Below are positions 37,081-45,844 of a stretch of DNA of 64,000 nt, one piece after another. The notes under the pieces are model-generated. The model saw nothing but the letters and a program-made list of their open reading frames with translations, made no database searches and was not told the origin of the DNA. How positions within the stretch are numbered: position 1 is the first letter of the stretch; each line of letters opens with the position of its first letter. Origin of the DNA: UBA2336 sp964404445 (lineage in GTDB: Bacteria > Bacteroidota > Bacteroidia > Cytophagales > Cyclobacteriaceae); assembly GCA_964404445.1 (NCBI GenBank), contig CAYOJW010000002.1:248001-312000 (forward strand), read 5' to 3'. A program made the translations under genes and the position numbers.

Positions 37081-37875
37081 ATGGAAGTCTTTCTAAAACC
37101 CGAAGCCTGGCTTGCGCTATTAACCCTTACTTTCTTTGAAGTAGTGCTTGGTATCGACAATATCATTTTCATTTCCATTGTATCGAACAAACTACCGATA
37201 GAAATGCGCGCCCGTACACGCAACATCGGGCTGGCGTTAGCTATGATTGTTCGCATTCTGTTGTTACTGGGCATTACCTGGGTAATCACGTTTACCAACC
37301 CACTGTTCACGCTGTCGGATATTATATCGGTGCGTGCCGTAGAGTGGATGAGTATTAACGACCACGCTTTTAGCGGGCGCGATCTCATTTTAATGTTTGG
37401 GGGTATGTTTTTGATCGCAAAAAGCACCCGTGAGATCGGCCACGAGATGGAAGGCGAAGAGGAAATCGATATGCCTTCGGTAAAACCCAACGTTACCAAC
37501 ATCATCATCCAGATTATTTTACTTGACATTATTTTTTCGTTCGATTCCATCCTTACAGCCGTTGGCCTTACCGATCAGGTAATCATTATGATCGTAGCGG
37601 TTGTTATTTCCATTGGTATTATGATGTTGTTTTCGGGCAGGATCAGCGATTTCATTCACAAGCATCCCTCCATGGAAGTGCTTGCCCTCGGATTTTTAAT
37701 CCTGATCGGCTTTATGCTTTTCCTCGAAGGGCTTAATTACGATATACCCAAAGGTTATATGTATTTCGCTGTTGCATTTTCGTTGTTGATCGAATTTGTC
37801 AACATCCGCGTACGCGGCAACAGTAAGAAGAAAAAGAAAACGCCTCAACCTACTGAAGATGACATCCATGTCTGA
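37081..37875 (+). CDS. TerC family integral membrane protein
   Basis: A 264-residue protein with about seven transmembrane helices. The two acidic membrane motifs of the TerC family are present: FFEVVLGIDNIIFIS near 14-28 and IIFSFDSILTAVGLTD near 146-161. Recent work on TerC proteins links the family to manganese export and metalation of exocytoplasmic enzymes, so metal efflux is a fair guess. The C-terminus is basic and cytoplasmic (SKKKKKTPQ). Its last eight bases overlap the start of the DinB-like gene. Confidence 0.93.
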   Translation: MEVFLKPEAWLALLTLTFFEVVLGIDNIIFISIVSNKLPIEMRARTRNIGLALAMIVRILLLLGITWVITFTNPLFTLSDIISVRAVEWMSINDHAFSGRDLILMFGGMFLIAKSTREIGHEMEGEEEIDMPSVKPNVTNIIIQIILLDIIFSFDSILTAVGLTDQVIIMIVAVVISIGIMMLFSGRISDFIHKHPSMEVLALGFLILIGFMLFLEGLNYDIPKGYMYFAVAFSLLIEFVNIRVRGNSKKKKKTPQPTEDDIHV

Positions 37876-38401
37876 CGAAGCATTACGATACCCCATCGGG
37901 AAATTTCAGCCAAAAGAAAGCTACACACCCGAAGAAATTGCGGGGTTTATTGCCGCAATACAGGCCGCACCCGATAACATAGAGGCAGTCTGTAAAAAGC
38001 TTTCACCTTCGGACTATAATAAGCCATACCGGCCGGGAGGCTGGACTGCCCGACAGGTAATTCATCATTTGGCCGATAGCCATATGCACGCCTATATCCG
38101 GTGTAAATGGTCGCTTACAGAAAGTACGCCCACCATCAAAGCCTATGATGAAAAACTTTGGGCCGAAACATACGATACCACACACGATCCTTCCTTGTCC
38201 ATTCAGATACTAAAAACGTTACACGCAAAATGGGTTGTCTTGTTAAAATCATTAACCCCAACCGATCTTGAAAAGGGATTCATCCATCCGCAAACCGGGA
38301 AGCTGACTAAACTCAACAGAGTTATAGCAACATACGCCTGGCATGGCGAACACCATCTCGGGCATTTAACGATCATTCTAAATTCTAATGCTCAAATCTA
38401 A
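37868..38401 (+). CDS. DinB/YfiT-like metal-dependent protein
   Basis: A 177-residue four-helix-bundle protein of the DinB superfamily, YfiT (bacillithiol transferase-like) subgroup. Metal ligands are visible as His66/His67 in VIHHLADSH and as the C-terminal WHGEHHLGH. The N-terminal YPIGKFQPKESYT is typical of YfiT. I start it at the ATG giving MSDEALRYP, overlapping the TerC stop by eight bases; a longer frame would add a basic segment read out of frame from terC. Thiol transfer or hydrolysis of an adduct is inferred from the family. The thiol used is unknown. Confidence 0.88.
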   Translation: MSDEALRYPIGKFQPKESYTPEEIAGFIAAIQAAPDNIEAVCKKLSPSDYNKPYRPGGWTARQVIHHLADSHMHAYIRCKWSLTESTPTIKAYDEKLWAETYDTTHDPSLSIQILKTLHAKWVVLLKSLTPTDLEKGFIHPQTGKLTKLNRVIATYAWHGEHHLGHLTIILNSNAQI

Positions 38402-38430
38402 AATCGCACATCTCAAATCTGATTTCACCA

Positions 38431-39366
38431 TTGCCCTACACCCCACCCCTTTACCTGTTTAATGCGCACCTCGAAACCATCGTGCCATCATTGTTTCGGA
38501 AAGTGGAGCTGCAACCCTACCAGCGCGAACGTATCGCCACACCCGATAACGATTTTTTAGACCTCGACTGGCTTACACAACAATCGTCAACGTTGGTTAT
38601 TCTTTCACACGGATTAGAGGGCGACACCTCACGGGCTTACATCAAAGGCATGGCCAAAGCATTGTACAAAAACGGGTACGACATTTTAGCCTGGAACTAC
38701 CGGGGTTGCAGCGGTGAAGTAAACAGGGCCATCCGGTTTTATCATAGCGGGGCAACCGATGACTTAGACACCGTTATTCAACATGCGCTAAAACAGCATT
38801 ATACCGAATTATACTTAGTGGGGTTTAGCTTAGGCGGAAACTTAACGCTAAAATACTTAGGCGAAACGCGGGATCGTTCAGTAAAAATTAAAAAAGCCGT
38901 AACGTTTTCGGTACCGATTGACCTGCATACCAGTTGCGTTAAAATTTCGCAGCCCGGCAACTGGGTTTATTCCCAGCGTTTTATCAGAAGCCTCCGTAAA
39001 AAAGTATTGGCCAAAGCCGCATCCATGCCCCAGCTTGATGTTGCGGGTTTACAGCATGTAAAAACCCTGCACCAGTTCGATGATTATTTTACCGGGCCAA
39101 TTCACGGGTTTAAAAATGCCCTCGATTATTACACGCAATGCAGTGCCATCCGGTTCATCGAACACATTACCATACCCACACTGTTGGTAAACGCTCAAAA
39201 CGATCCCTTTCTAAGCCCTGAATGTTTTCCGTTCGATCTGTTAAACGCACACCCTTTTGTAACCTTTGAGGTACCCCGTTATGGCGGGCACGTGGGTTTT
39301 TCGCAACGCTCAAAAACCGGTATGTACTGGTCGGAAGAACGGGCACTTCGCTTTTTTTCACGTTAG
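38431..39366 (+). CDS. YheT-like alpha/beta hydrolase
   Basis: A 311-residue cytoplasmic hydrolase of the YheT/ABHD1-3 group. It starts with TTG, read MPYTPPLYLFNAHLETIVP; the NxHLETI phrase is a group hallmark and no ATG precedes it in frame. The oxyanion region reads LSHGLEGDTSRAY, the nucleophile Ser is in VGFSLGGNLT, and the His is in YGGHVGF. The Asp of the triad is probably in NAQNDPFLSPE. Substrates of bacterial YheT are unclear; esterase or lipase activity is suggested by family. It lies 29 bases after the DinB-like gene. Confidence 0.92.
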   Translation: MPYTPPLYLFNAHLETIVPSLFRKVELQPYQRERIATPDNDFLDLDWLTQQSSTLVILSHGLEGDTSRAYIKGMAKALYKNGYDILAWNYRGCSGEVNRAIRFYHSGATDDLDTVIQHALKQHYTELYLVGFSLGGNLTLKYLGETRDRSVKIKKAVTFSVPIDLHTSCVKISQPGNWVYSQRFIRSLRKKVLAKAASMPQLDVAGLQHVKTLHQFDDYFTGPIHGFKNALDYYTQCSAIRFIEHITIPTLLVNAQNDPFLSPECFPFDLLNAHPFVTFEVPRYGGHVGFSQRSKTGMYWSEERALRFFSR

Positions 39367-39439
39367 CGTACATCCGATCGGTTGTAAATAGTATATTGGT
39401 CGGCCGCTTGTAAACACTGTTATAAGGTAAAAACTATAT

Positions 39440-40138
39440 ATGATTGACCGGTACAGTCTTACCGCCTCAGTACATACATTGGCCGAACGTTTTTCGGTTG
39501 AGGTTTCGGGTGCTTATGTACCACGGTACAATGCTGCGCCCACGCAATTACTTCCGGTGATTACAAGTTCCGGCTCAGGCGGTATTTCATGGTTTTACTG
39601 GGGACGGCCACCGCATTTTGCCCGTAACCGGAACCTGAGTGAAAAAATTATAAACCTGTCGGCCGAGAGCCTGCGCGAACGCCCGGTATTAAAAAAGATT
39701 ATGATGCAAAGCCGGTGTATTGTTCCGGCCGATGGATTTTATGTATGGAAACGGATTGGTAAAAAAACCGCAGTGCCTCACCGCATTACCGAAGTAGCAC
39801 ACAAAATTTTTTCGTTTGCTGGAATCTGGGAAGAATTTGAAGATGAAGACGGCTCGATGGTACACGCCTTTACACTCATTACCATTCCTGCTAACGAGTT
39901 TGTTGCACCGCTTCACGACCGCATGCCGGTTATGTTTAACGAAATCGAAGAGCGTATATGGCTTAATCCACATAGTACGGAAGCCGAGCTAATGCTTATA
40001 CTCCGGCCTTATCCCGATCATAAACTCGGGCAATACACGGTATCATCGCTGATCAGCAATCCGCAAAAAGACCATGCTTCATTAATATTGCCCGCACCGG
40101 CCAGCGATCAGCACGGTAATCTTACTTTGTTTGATTAG
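39440..40138 (+). CDS. YedK/HMCES (SRAP) family protein lacking catalytic Cys and Glu
   Basis: A 232-residue SRAP-domain protein. Normal members begin MCGR, and Cys2 crosslinks to abasic sites in single-stranded DNA. Here the start is MIDRYSLT, so position 2 is Ile, and a stop codon lies in frame four codons upstream, so no other start restores the Cys. The catalytic Glu of PADGFYEW is Val102 (PADGFYVW). Asn72 (IINLSAES), the PRYNAAPTQ block and the His of PLHDRMPVM (His159) remain. The DNA-binding fold is probably intact, but crosslink formation as known for E. coli YedK should not occur. It may be a paralogue with another role. Confidence 0.9.
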   Translation: MIDRYSLTASVHTLAERFSVEVSGAYVPRYNAAPTQLLPVITSSGSGGISWFYWGRPPHFARNRNLSEKIINLSAESLRERPVLKKIMMQSRCIVPADGFYVWKRIGKKTAVPHRITEVAHKIFSFAGIWEEFEDEDGSMVHAFTLITIPANEFVAPLHDRMPVMFNEIEERIWLNPHSTEAELMLILRPYPDHKLGQYTVSSLISNPQKDHASLILPAPASDQHGNLTLFD

Positions 40139-40178
40139 AAAACGGGCTTACTCTTTTCGCACAAAGTACGCTAAGAAC

Positions 40179-40280
40179 TACGCAAAGATTTGAATGTTTG
40201 CGTAAGTGCAATTACAAATTATCACGAAAATATCTCAAGCCTAAAGGCATACGAAGATCCCTCGTTCCTCGGGATGACGA
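40179..40280. repeat. Intergenic hairpin and REP-like unit
   Basis: Between the YedK-like gene and a convergent lipoprotein gene lie an 8-bp hairpin (TACGCAAA at 40179-40186 with TTTGCGTA at 40197-40204) and, at 40252-40280, a unit whose reverse reads TTCGTCATCCCGAGGAACGA. The latter is like REP sequences dispersed in many Bacteroidota genomes. It is different from the element at 15130-15252 but follows the same GTCATnCCGA theme. Confidence 0.6.
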
Positions 40281-40291
40281 AAAAATTAATT

Positions 40292-41185
40292 TCAGAAACC
40301 ATCGGTATCATCTTCTTCTTTTTTAACCGGTTCGTCTTCTTTTTTCGCAGGTTGCTGTTTTTTAACCGGTTTGTCTTTCTTCTTTAAGAAAGAGAAAAAT
40401 CCTTTTTTGGCAGGCTTCGCATTGGCATTAACCTGATCGACCTGCGTGGTATCGCGCGGTTTGCCTTCAAAATCATCGTAACCGTAATCTTCATCATCGG
40501 CAACAATATGCTGCACAGTATCGGCTGCGGTTTTATCTTTTTTCTTAAACAGGTTTTTAAAGAAACCTTTTTTCTCTTTCTTCGCTACGGCACTGGCTGC
40601 GGTTTTCGCTTCGGTATCCTGCTGTTGTTTAAGGCGCACATCGGGCAGCACCAATATTTCGCGCATGTACCACATATAATTATCCTGTTGTACGTTAAAG
40701 CCAATGCTATCGACATAATACTTTCGCTGCATTGCATTATACTTTAATACACGAACTTCCTTATCAATCGAAATCATGTATATGCTATCGCCCGGTTTGG
40801 TAGCCGCCAGTGTATCAATCCGCAATACGGCCGTGCCATCGTTTACATTTCGATTTACCGAATCAATATTTACAGCGGCCACGGTTTTCTCGTACCCGTC
40901 TTTCAGCGAATCGGGCACAACGGGGTTCACCGGCTTCATTGCGATGGTTTGCAAGCTGCGGGTTTTCTCTTTATACGTTACCGGTTTCGCTATAAGGTAG
41001 CGGTTCTTTTTACTAACGCTGGCAATGGCCTTGGGCGTTGAATCATTGACGAAATAGCTGAATTTCTTGCGAAGGGCGTCCTTATCGTATATGTAGGCGC
41101 TCTGGTAAGCCGGGCATACCACTTTCTGGGTACAGGCTACCAATAATGAGCAAAACACACATAGTACAATTAAGGCCCTCGTCAT
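40292..41185 (-). CDS. Lipoprotein of unknown function with Lys/Glu-rich tail
   Basis: A 297-residue lipoprotein: signal peptide with lipobox LLVAC (Cys18). The body includes DSIYMISIDKEVRVLKYNAM and a QDNYMWYMREIL segment that is probably structured. The last 90 residues are low-complexity with repeated KKEKKGFF, KKDK and PVKK units, ending in acidic residues; these resemble a flexible peptidoglycan- or membrane-binding tail. TATTTTTG on the minus strand (complement of 41203-41210) is a -7 candidate, but no -33 partner is evident. I do not recognise the family. Confidence 0.75.
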   Translation of the reverse strand: MTRALIVLCVFCSLLVACTQKVVCPAYQSAYIYDKDALRKKFSYFVNDSTPKAIASVSKKNRYLIAKPVTYKEKTRSLQTIAMKPVNPVVPDSLKDGYEKTVAAVNIDSVNRNVNDGTAVLRIDTLAATKPGDSIYMISIDKEVRVLKYNAMQRKYYVDSIGFNVQQDNYMWYMREILVLPDVRLKQQQDTEAKTAASAVAKKEKKGFFKNLFKKKDKTAADTVQHIVADDEDYGYDDFEGKPRDTTQVDQVNANAKPAKKGFFSFLKKKDKPVKKQQPAKKEDEPVKKEEDDTDGF

Positions 41186-41322
41186 AGCAGGGGTTATTCT
41201 GGCAAAAATAATGATTTTAAAGGGAAGTATTCCGAAAATAGGTTTACTTGTAAGTTCCTGACAAACAATACATTAAAATACATGGGTTTATGCAGGGGTT
41301 TCATCAAATAAGGTTAAACGGC

Positions 41323-41523
41323 TTAATGACCGAGGAAATAACGTTTCAGGATGATGATTACGCATATCAGAAACATTAAAATCGCGATTTTATTGATGAC
41401 GTGCATCGCCCCAATGGTGAAGCCTTTGGGTCGGTTCGGGTCTTTTTTTCTGAAAAAATAACCTCCTACTTCACCGAGGCTAAAAAATTCGCGCAGCCAG
41501 CTTTTTTTAGTTTGTTGTTCCAT
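41323..41523 (-). CDS. Small single-span membrane protein
   Basis: A 66-residue protein with a charged, aromatic N-terminal half (WLREFFSLGEVGGYFFRKKD) and one C-terminal transmembrane helix (AILMFLICVIIILKRYF). It starts one base after the ispG stop, so the two are co-transcribed. It resembles the small DUF6728-type proteins of Bacteroidota as I recall them, but the family name is uncertain and no function is known. Confidence 0.75.
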   Translation of the reverse strand: MEQQTKKSWLREFFSLGEVGGYFFRKKDPNRPKGFTIGAMHVINKIAILMFLICVIIILKRYFLGH

Positions 41524-41524
41524 A

Positions 41525-43528
41525 TTAAAATTTTTCGATCAGTTCAGGGTCAATCCAGTTGCCGTCTTCGCGGATAATGCCGATCAATTCATCGACTGCC
41601 TTGTTAGACGGTACGTTTTTTTTAACCACATCTTTATTTCTGTACAGGGTTATCCGGCCAGGGCCGGAACCCACATAACCGTAATCGGCATCGGCCATTT
41701 CGCCAGGGCCGTTCACAATGCACCCCATGATACCGATTTTAATACCTTTCAAATGGTCGGTACGTTTACGGATCATGGCGGTTGTTTCTTGTAAATCAAA
41801 CAATGTACGGCCGCACGAAGGGCACGAAATGTATTCGGTTTTCGACATACGGTTTCGTGTTGCCTGCAAAATACCGAACGCGGTTTTATTGGCGATGTCA
41901 GCCCAGTGTAATGCTTCTTCTTTGTTCAAATCATACTGTATGCCCAGCATAACACCATCACCAAAACCATCGATGTACAACCCTCCGATGTCGGTAGCGG
42001 CATGAATGCGTAACGTGTCTTCATCGGTTACCGGATATGTGCGGTAAATTAAAACCGGAACATCAATTCCTTTTCCGGTGAATTCAAAAAACACCCTGCG
42101 CAATGCAGCCATTGTATGCGTATTGTTTGTTTCAACTACACCAACCAACGACTTATCGTTATAGAAAGCGGTTAACAGGGTATCGTTCACATCATCCGGT
42201 GTAAACCGGATAAAATTTATTTCGTTATGCTTTTCAACGGCCTGTTGATATTCTTCAACTGTAAACAATGGCAACTTGTTTACATCGTTCGATGTTTGCC
42301 ATGTTTGATAATCGCGTATCTCTTTTAAACCGTTCGGTAACATAAACGGAATAGGCTTATTACCTGTATAGACGTAATCAGCACCCTGATCGTTCATCCG
42401 CCATTTATCCGGTTCGGGCAAATAAAAATGACCAATGCTTCGTAAATCTTTGTAGTCGGTTATAGCAATGTGGCTCAGGTCGGCTACCACACGCGGCACA
42501 TGATGATGCCCGCCAACATTAACAACCTCGCGGCTTACCCTTCGCGTATAAACAAACGGATCGATGGGCGATTCCAACACCGGTTTAATCGGTTTATGAT
42601 TGTGCCGGGTGTTGTACCGATCGACCATGATTTTTGCCACGGGAGCTTCCACTTCGGGTTCTTCGGTAAGTGATACCCGTACGGTGTCGCCCAGCCCGTC
42701 TTCCAGCAATGTACCAATGCCTACGGCTGATTTAATACGGCCGTCTTCGCCATCGCCTGCCTCGGTTACGCCAAGGTGCAACGGGTAGGGTTTGAAATTC
42801 TCTTCGTCTAACTTATGCACCAGCAACCGGTATGCCTGTACCATTACCTGCGGATTACTGGCTTTCATAGACAGTACAATGTCGTGATAATTCAAATCCT
42901 GGCATATCCGTAAAAACTCAAGCGCTGATTCTACCATACCCAACGGTGTATCGCCATAGCGGCTCATAATCCTGTCCGAAAGCGAACCGTGGTTTGTACC
43001 GATGCGCATGGCCGTACCATACTCTTTACATATTTTTACTAAAGGCGTAAACTTCTGGCGGATGCGTTCCAATTCTGCATCGTAAGCATCGTTTGTATAT
43101 TCAATGGTTTCGAACCGTTTTTTATCGGCATAGTTGCCGGGGTTAATCCGAACCTTTTCAACCAACCGGGCTGCCAGCTCGGCAGCATTGGGTGTAAAGT
43201 GTATGTCGGCCACTAAGGGAACAGTACATCCGCGCAAGCGTAACTCTTTTTTAATAGCTTCGAGGTTTTGCGCTTCTTTCAGCGATGGCGCTGTAATACG
43301 CACGTATTCACAACCCGAAGCTACCATGCGCAGCACCTGTTCTACTGATCCCCGGGTGTTCATGGTATCGACTGTTGTCATGGACTGCAGCCGGATGGGG
43401 TTGTTTCCTCCCAGGGGCACATCGCCAATCTTTACTTCAATGGTTTTTCTGCGGCTGTACTCCGTCAGACTGTTGCAGTATTGTTTTGAACTTGTACGAA
43501 TAGAATTCACGCTGCCAGATTTTCTCAA
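41525..43528 (-). CDS. ispG: 4-Hydroxy-3-methylbut-2-en-1-yl diphosphate synthase (large form)
   Basis: The [4Fe-4S] enzyme that reduces MEcPP to HMBPP in the MEP isoprenoid pathway. At 667 residues it is the large, insertion-containing form found in Bacteroidota, Chlamydiae and plants. The TIM barrel starts around YSRRKTIEVKIGDVPLGG (28-45). A central insertion domain of about 250 residues follows (from about 290). The iron-sulphur domain near the end has CPSCGRTLFDLQ and GIMGCIVNGPGEMADADYGY, supplying the three cluster Cys and the conserved Glu. The first 20 residues are not conserved, and the true start could be a little further in. Confidence 0.96.
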   Translation of the reverse strand: MRKSGSVNSIRTSSKQYCNSLTEYSRRKTIEVKIGDVPLGGNNPIRLQSMTTVDTMNTRGSVEQVLRMVASGCEYVRITAPSLKEAQNLEAIKKELRLRGCTVPLVADIHFTPNAAELAARLVEKVRINPGNYADKKRFETIEYTNDAYDAELERIRQKFTPLVKICKEYGTAMRIGTNHGSLSDRIMSRYGDTPLGMVESALEFLRICQDLNYHDIVLSMKASNPQVMVQAYRLLVHKLDEENFKPYPLHLGVTEAGDGEDGRIKSAVGIGTLLEDGLGDTVRVSLTEEPEVEAPVAKIMVDRYNTRHNHKPIKPVLESPIDPFVYTRRVSREVVNVGGHHHVPRVVADLSHIAITDYKDLRSIGHFYLPEPDKWRMNDQGADYVYTGNKPIPFMLPNGLKEIRDYQTWQTSNDVNKLPLFTVEEYQQAVEKHNEINFIRFTPDDVNDTLLTAFYNDKSLVGVVETNNTHTMAALRRVFFEFTGKGIDVPVLIYRTYPVTDEDTLRIHAATDIGGLYIDGFGDGVMLGIQYDLNKEEALHWADIANKTAFGILQATRNRMSKTEYISCPSCGRTLFDLQETTAMIRKRTDHLKGIKIGIMGCIVNGPGEMADADYGYVGSGPGRITLYRNKDVVKKNVPSNKAVDELIGIIREDGNWIDPELIEKF

Positions 43529-43568
43529 AGTTAACCCATCTCACGCTGATTTTGTTCAGCCGGTTCAA

Positions 43569-44276
43569 TCAAATATCGCCTAATTGCGGACGGATAACGA
43601 TTTCCTCCACTACACTTCTTTCGGATAGCGAATAGGCTGAAAACACGGTTTCGGCCACGTCTTCAGGGGGCATAAACCGTTCATCGGGCAGGTCAACGCC
43701 ATCCCAACTGGCAGTACGGGTAGCACCGGGCATAATTGCGGTAACCCGCACTCCGTGTTCTTTTAATTCTTCACGCAAACATTTGGTAAAGCCAAGCAAT
43801 GCAAACTTGGTAATGGAATATGAGCCGCCATTGGGGTACGCCTTGATGCTGGCTATGGAACACATCGTAAAGATATGCCCGCGTTTATGGGTAATCATCG
43901 GAGGCACTAAGCTGCGGGTGATATGGTACGCACTGTATAGGTTCGCTTCCATCATCGCCTCCAGCGATCCTTCTGTTTCGGTGGTTATCGCACCCGGCAA
44001 AAAGTAACCTGCGTTGTTTACGAGCACATCAATGTACGGTTTGCGCTCGGCAACAAACCGGGCAAACGCTGTTACCTGGTTTTTATCGCGCATATCGGCC
44101 TCAAATGTGTGTACCTGTATGGCAGGGTATTGCTTTTGTATTGCGTGTTGAAGCGCACGAAGGTCTTCGGCATGGCGGGCGCACACCGCCACATCAAACC
44201 CGGCTGCGGCAAACCGGTTTACAATGGCACGGCCAATGCCTTTAGTGCCCCCTGTTACAACAATAAGTTTGTTCAT
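43569..44276 (-). CDS. SDR family NAD(P)-dependent oxidoreductase
   Basis: A 235-residue classical short-chain dehydrogenase. The Rossmann motif TGGTKGIGRAI is at 8-18, NNAG near 89, and the catalytic Ser/Tyr/Lys in SIASIKAYPNGGSYSITKFA. Arg34 region residues CARHAEDLRAL favour NADP over NAD. It resembles 3-ketoacyl-ACP reductase-like or sepiapterin reductase-like enzymes of Bacteroidota, but substrate is unclear. It is 40 bases upstream of ispG on the same strand and divergent from mlaE. Confidence 0.88.
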   Translation of the reverse strand: MNKLIVVTGGTKGIGRAIVNRFAAAGFDVAVCARHAEDLRALQHAIQKQYPAIQVHTFEADMRDKNQVTAFARFVAERKPYIDVLVNNAGYFLPGAITTETEGSLEAMMEANLYSAYHITRSLVPPMITHKRGHIFTMCSIASIKAYPNGGSYSITKFALLGFTKCLREELKEHGVRVTAIMPGATRTASWDGVDLPDERFMPPEDVAETVFSAYSLSERSVVEEIVIRPQLGDI

Positions 44277-44315
44277 TTTAGATAAATGATTGGTAATTTA
44301 GCGCTGTATTGCATT

Positions 44316-44346
44316 TTTGGTATCTTTAGCAAGATAGTATATTTTG
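44316..44346 (+). promoter_or_regulatory. Candidate promoter for the MlaE/MlaF pair
   Basis: TTTG (44316-44319) is followed after 18 bases by TATATTTTG (44338-44346), one base longer than the strict -7 consensus. The mlaE start codon is 14 bases further on, implying a very short leader. Confidence 0.45.
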
Positions 44347-44359
44347 CCTGCGTGTCCGC

Positions 44360-45094
44360 ATGAAGGAAATCGGTAAATACTTTATTTTTTTAGGTAACCT
44401 GTTCGTGAACCGCGAGCCGTTCCGCACGTATTACCGTCTGACCATAGAAGAGTGCATGTTGATAGGGCTTAATTCCATTATGCTCTTTACACTTGTATCG
44501 ACATTTATGGGCGCGGTAACTACCGTACAAACTTCGTTTAACTTAGTTAAACCTTATATTCCCAAGTATGTTGTTTCGCAGGTTGTGCGCGAAATGACAG
44601 TGCTTGAACTTGCCCCTACCATTATGGCCATTATTTTTGCCGGCAAAGTGGGGTCGAGCATGGCCGGAAACTTAGGCACCATGCGCATTACCGAACAGGT
44701 CGATGCCCTCGAAGTAATGGGCATTAACTCGACTTCGTACTTAGTGATGCCTAAAATTATTGCCTCGTTGCTGATGTACCCGTTGTTAGTCATACTCGCG
44801 GTGGTGGCGGGTTTATTGGGCGGTTACTTAGTGGCCAACTTTTCAAGTATCATTACCCCTACCGATTACATTTACGGACTGCGTTCTTCGTTCAATGAGT
44901 TTACCATCACGTTCGCGTTAATCAAGTCGTTTGTATTTGCGTTTCTGGTGTCTTCCATTTCATGCTTTAAAGGATATTATACCACGGGCGGTGCATTAGA
45001 GGTAGGACAATCGAGTACGCAGGCTGTAACTACCAGTGTTATCGCTATTTTAATTGCCGATTACCTATTGGCTCAATTACTTCTGGCGGCATGA
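44360..45094 (+). CDS. mlaE: MlaE family ABC transporter permease
   Basis: A 244-residue permease of the MlaE/Ttg2B family, part of an inner-membrane ABC transporter that moves phospholipids between membranes. Five to six helices are visible, and the EQ-loop signature NLGTMRITEQVDALEVMGI contacts the ATPase. The ATPase gene overlaps it by four bases (ATGA). The usual MCE substrate-binding gene (mlaD) is not adjacent here and may be elsewhere, as often in Bacteroidota. Confidence 0.93.
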   Translation: MKEIGKYFIFLGNLFVNREPFRTYYRLTIEECMLIGLNSIMLFTLVSTFMGAVTTVQTSFNLVKPYIPKYVVSQVVREMTVLELAPTIMAIIFAGKVGSSMAGNLGTMRITEQVDALEVMGINSTSYLVMPKIIASLLMYPLLVILAVVAGLLGGYLVANFSSIITPTDYIYGLRSSFNEFTITFALIKSFVFAFLVSSISCFKGYYTTGGALEVGQSSTQAVTTSVIAILIADYLLAQLLLAA

Positions 45095-45840
45095 TCGAAC
45101 TGCAAAACATAACCAAATCGTTTGGCGACAGGAAAATCCTGAACGGTATTAGCGGTTCGTTTGAAAAAGGGAAACCTAACCTGATTATTGGCGCCAGCGG
45201 TACGGGCAAAAGCGTATTACTCAAATGCATTGTTGAAATTATTACACCCGATTCGGGTTGTGTACTTTTCGATCACCGGAATTTTACGGAGGGCGACAAA
45301 AACCTGAAAGTAGAAGTGCGCAGAGAGATTGGTATGCTCTTTCAGGGAGGCGCGTTGTTCGATTCAAAGAATGTTGAAGACAATGTTCGGTTTCCGCTTG
45401 ATTTATTAGCCAAGATGCCACGCGATGAAAAGCAAGATCGCGTAAACCTTTGCCTGAACCGTGTAGGGTTACAAAATGCCAATAAAAAAATGCCGTCCGA
45501 ATTAAGCGGGGGTATGCGAAAGCGCGTGGGTATTGCCCGTGCCATTGTAAACAACCCCAAATACCTGTTTTGTGATGAACCTAACTCGGGTCTTGACCCG
45601 CAGACTTCCATCCTGATTGACGAACTCATCCGCGACATTACCTACGATTACGACACCACTACCGTAGTGGTAACCCACGATATGAATTCCGTAATGGGTA
45701 TTGGCGAAAACATCATGTTCCTTTACAAAGGCGATAAGTTGTGGGAAGGTAACAACAAAGACATCATCCGTTCGGGTGTTAAAGAACTTGACGACTTTGT
45801 ATTTGCCAACAAAGTGATGATGGCCATGCGTGATCAATAA
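45091..45840 (+). CDS. mlaF: ABC transporter ATP-binding protein, MlaF type
   Basis: A 249-residue ATPase that pairs with the upstream MlaE-type permease. Walker A is GASGTGKSVLLK (residues 34-45), the signature LSGGMRKRVGIARA, and Walker B YLFCDEPNSGLDP; the H-loop is VVTHDMNS. FEKGKPNLIIGASGTGKS and the NSGLDP wording are typical of MlaF. Expected role is energising lipid transport for outer-membrane homeostasis. The gene ends five bases before the convergent histidine kinase gene. Confidence 0.94.
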   Translation: MIELQNITKSFGDRKILNGISGSFEKGKPNLIIGASGTGKSVLLKCIVEIITPDSGCVLFDHRNFTEGDKNLKVEVRREIGMLFQGGALFDSKNVEDNVRFPLDLLAKMPRDEKQDRVNLCLNRVGLQNANKKMPSELSGGMRKRVGIARAIVNNPKYLFCDEPNSGLDPQTSILIDELIRDITYDYDTTTVVVTHDMNSVMGIGENIMFLYKGDKLWEGNNKDIIRSGVKELDDFVFANKVMMAMRDQ

Positions 45841-45844
45841 AGAA

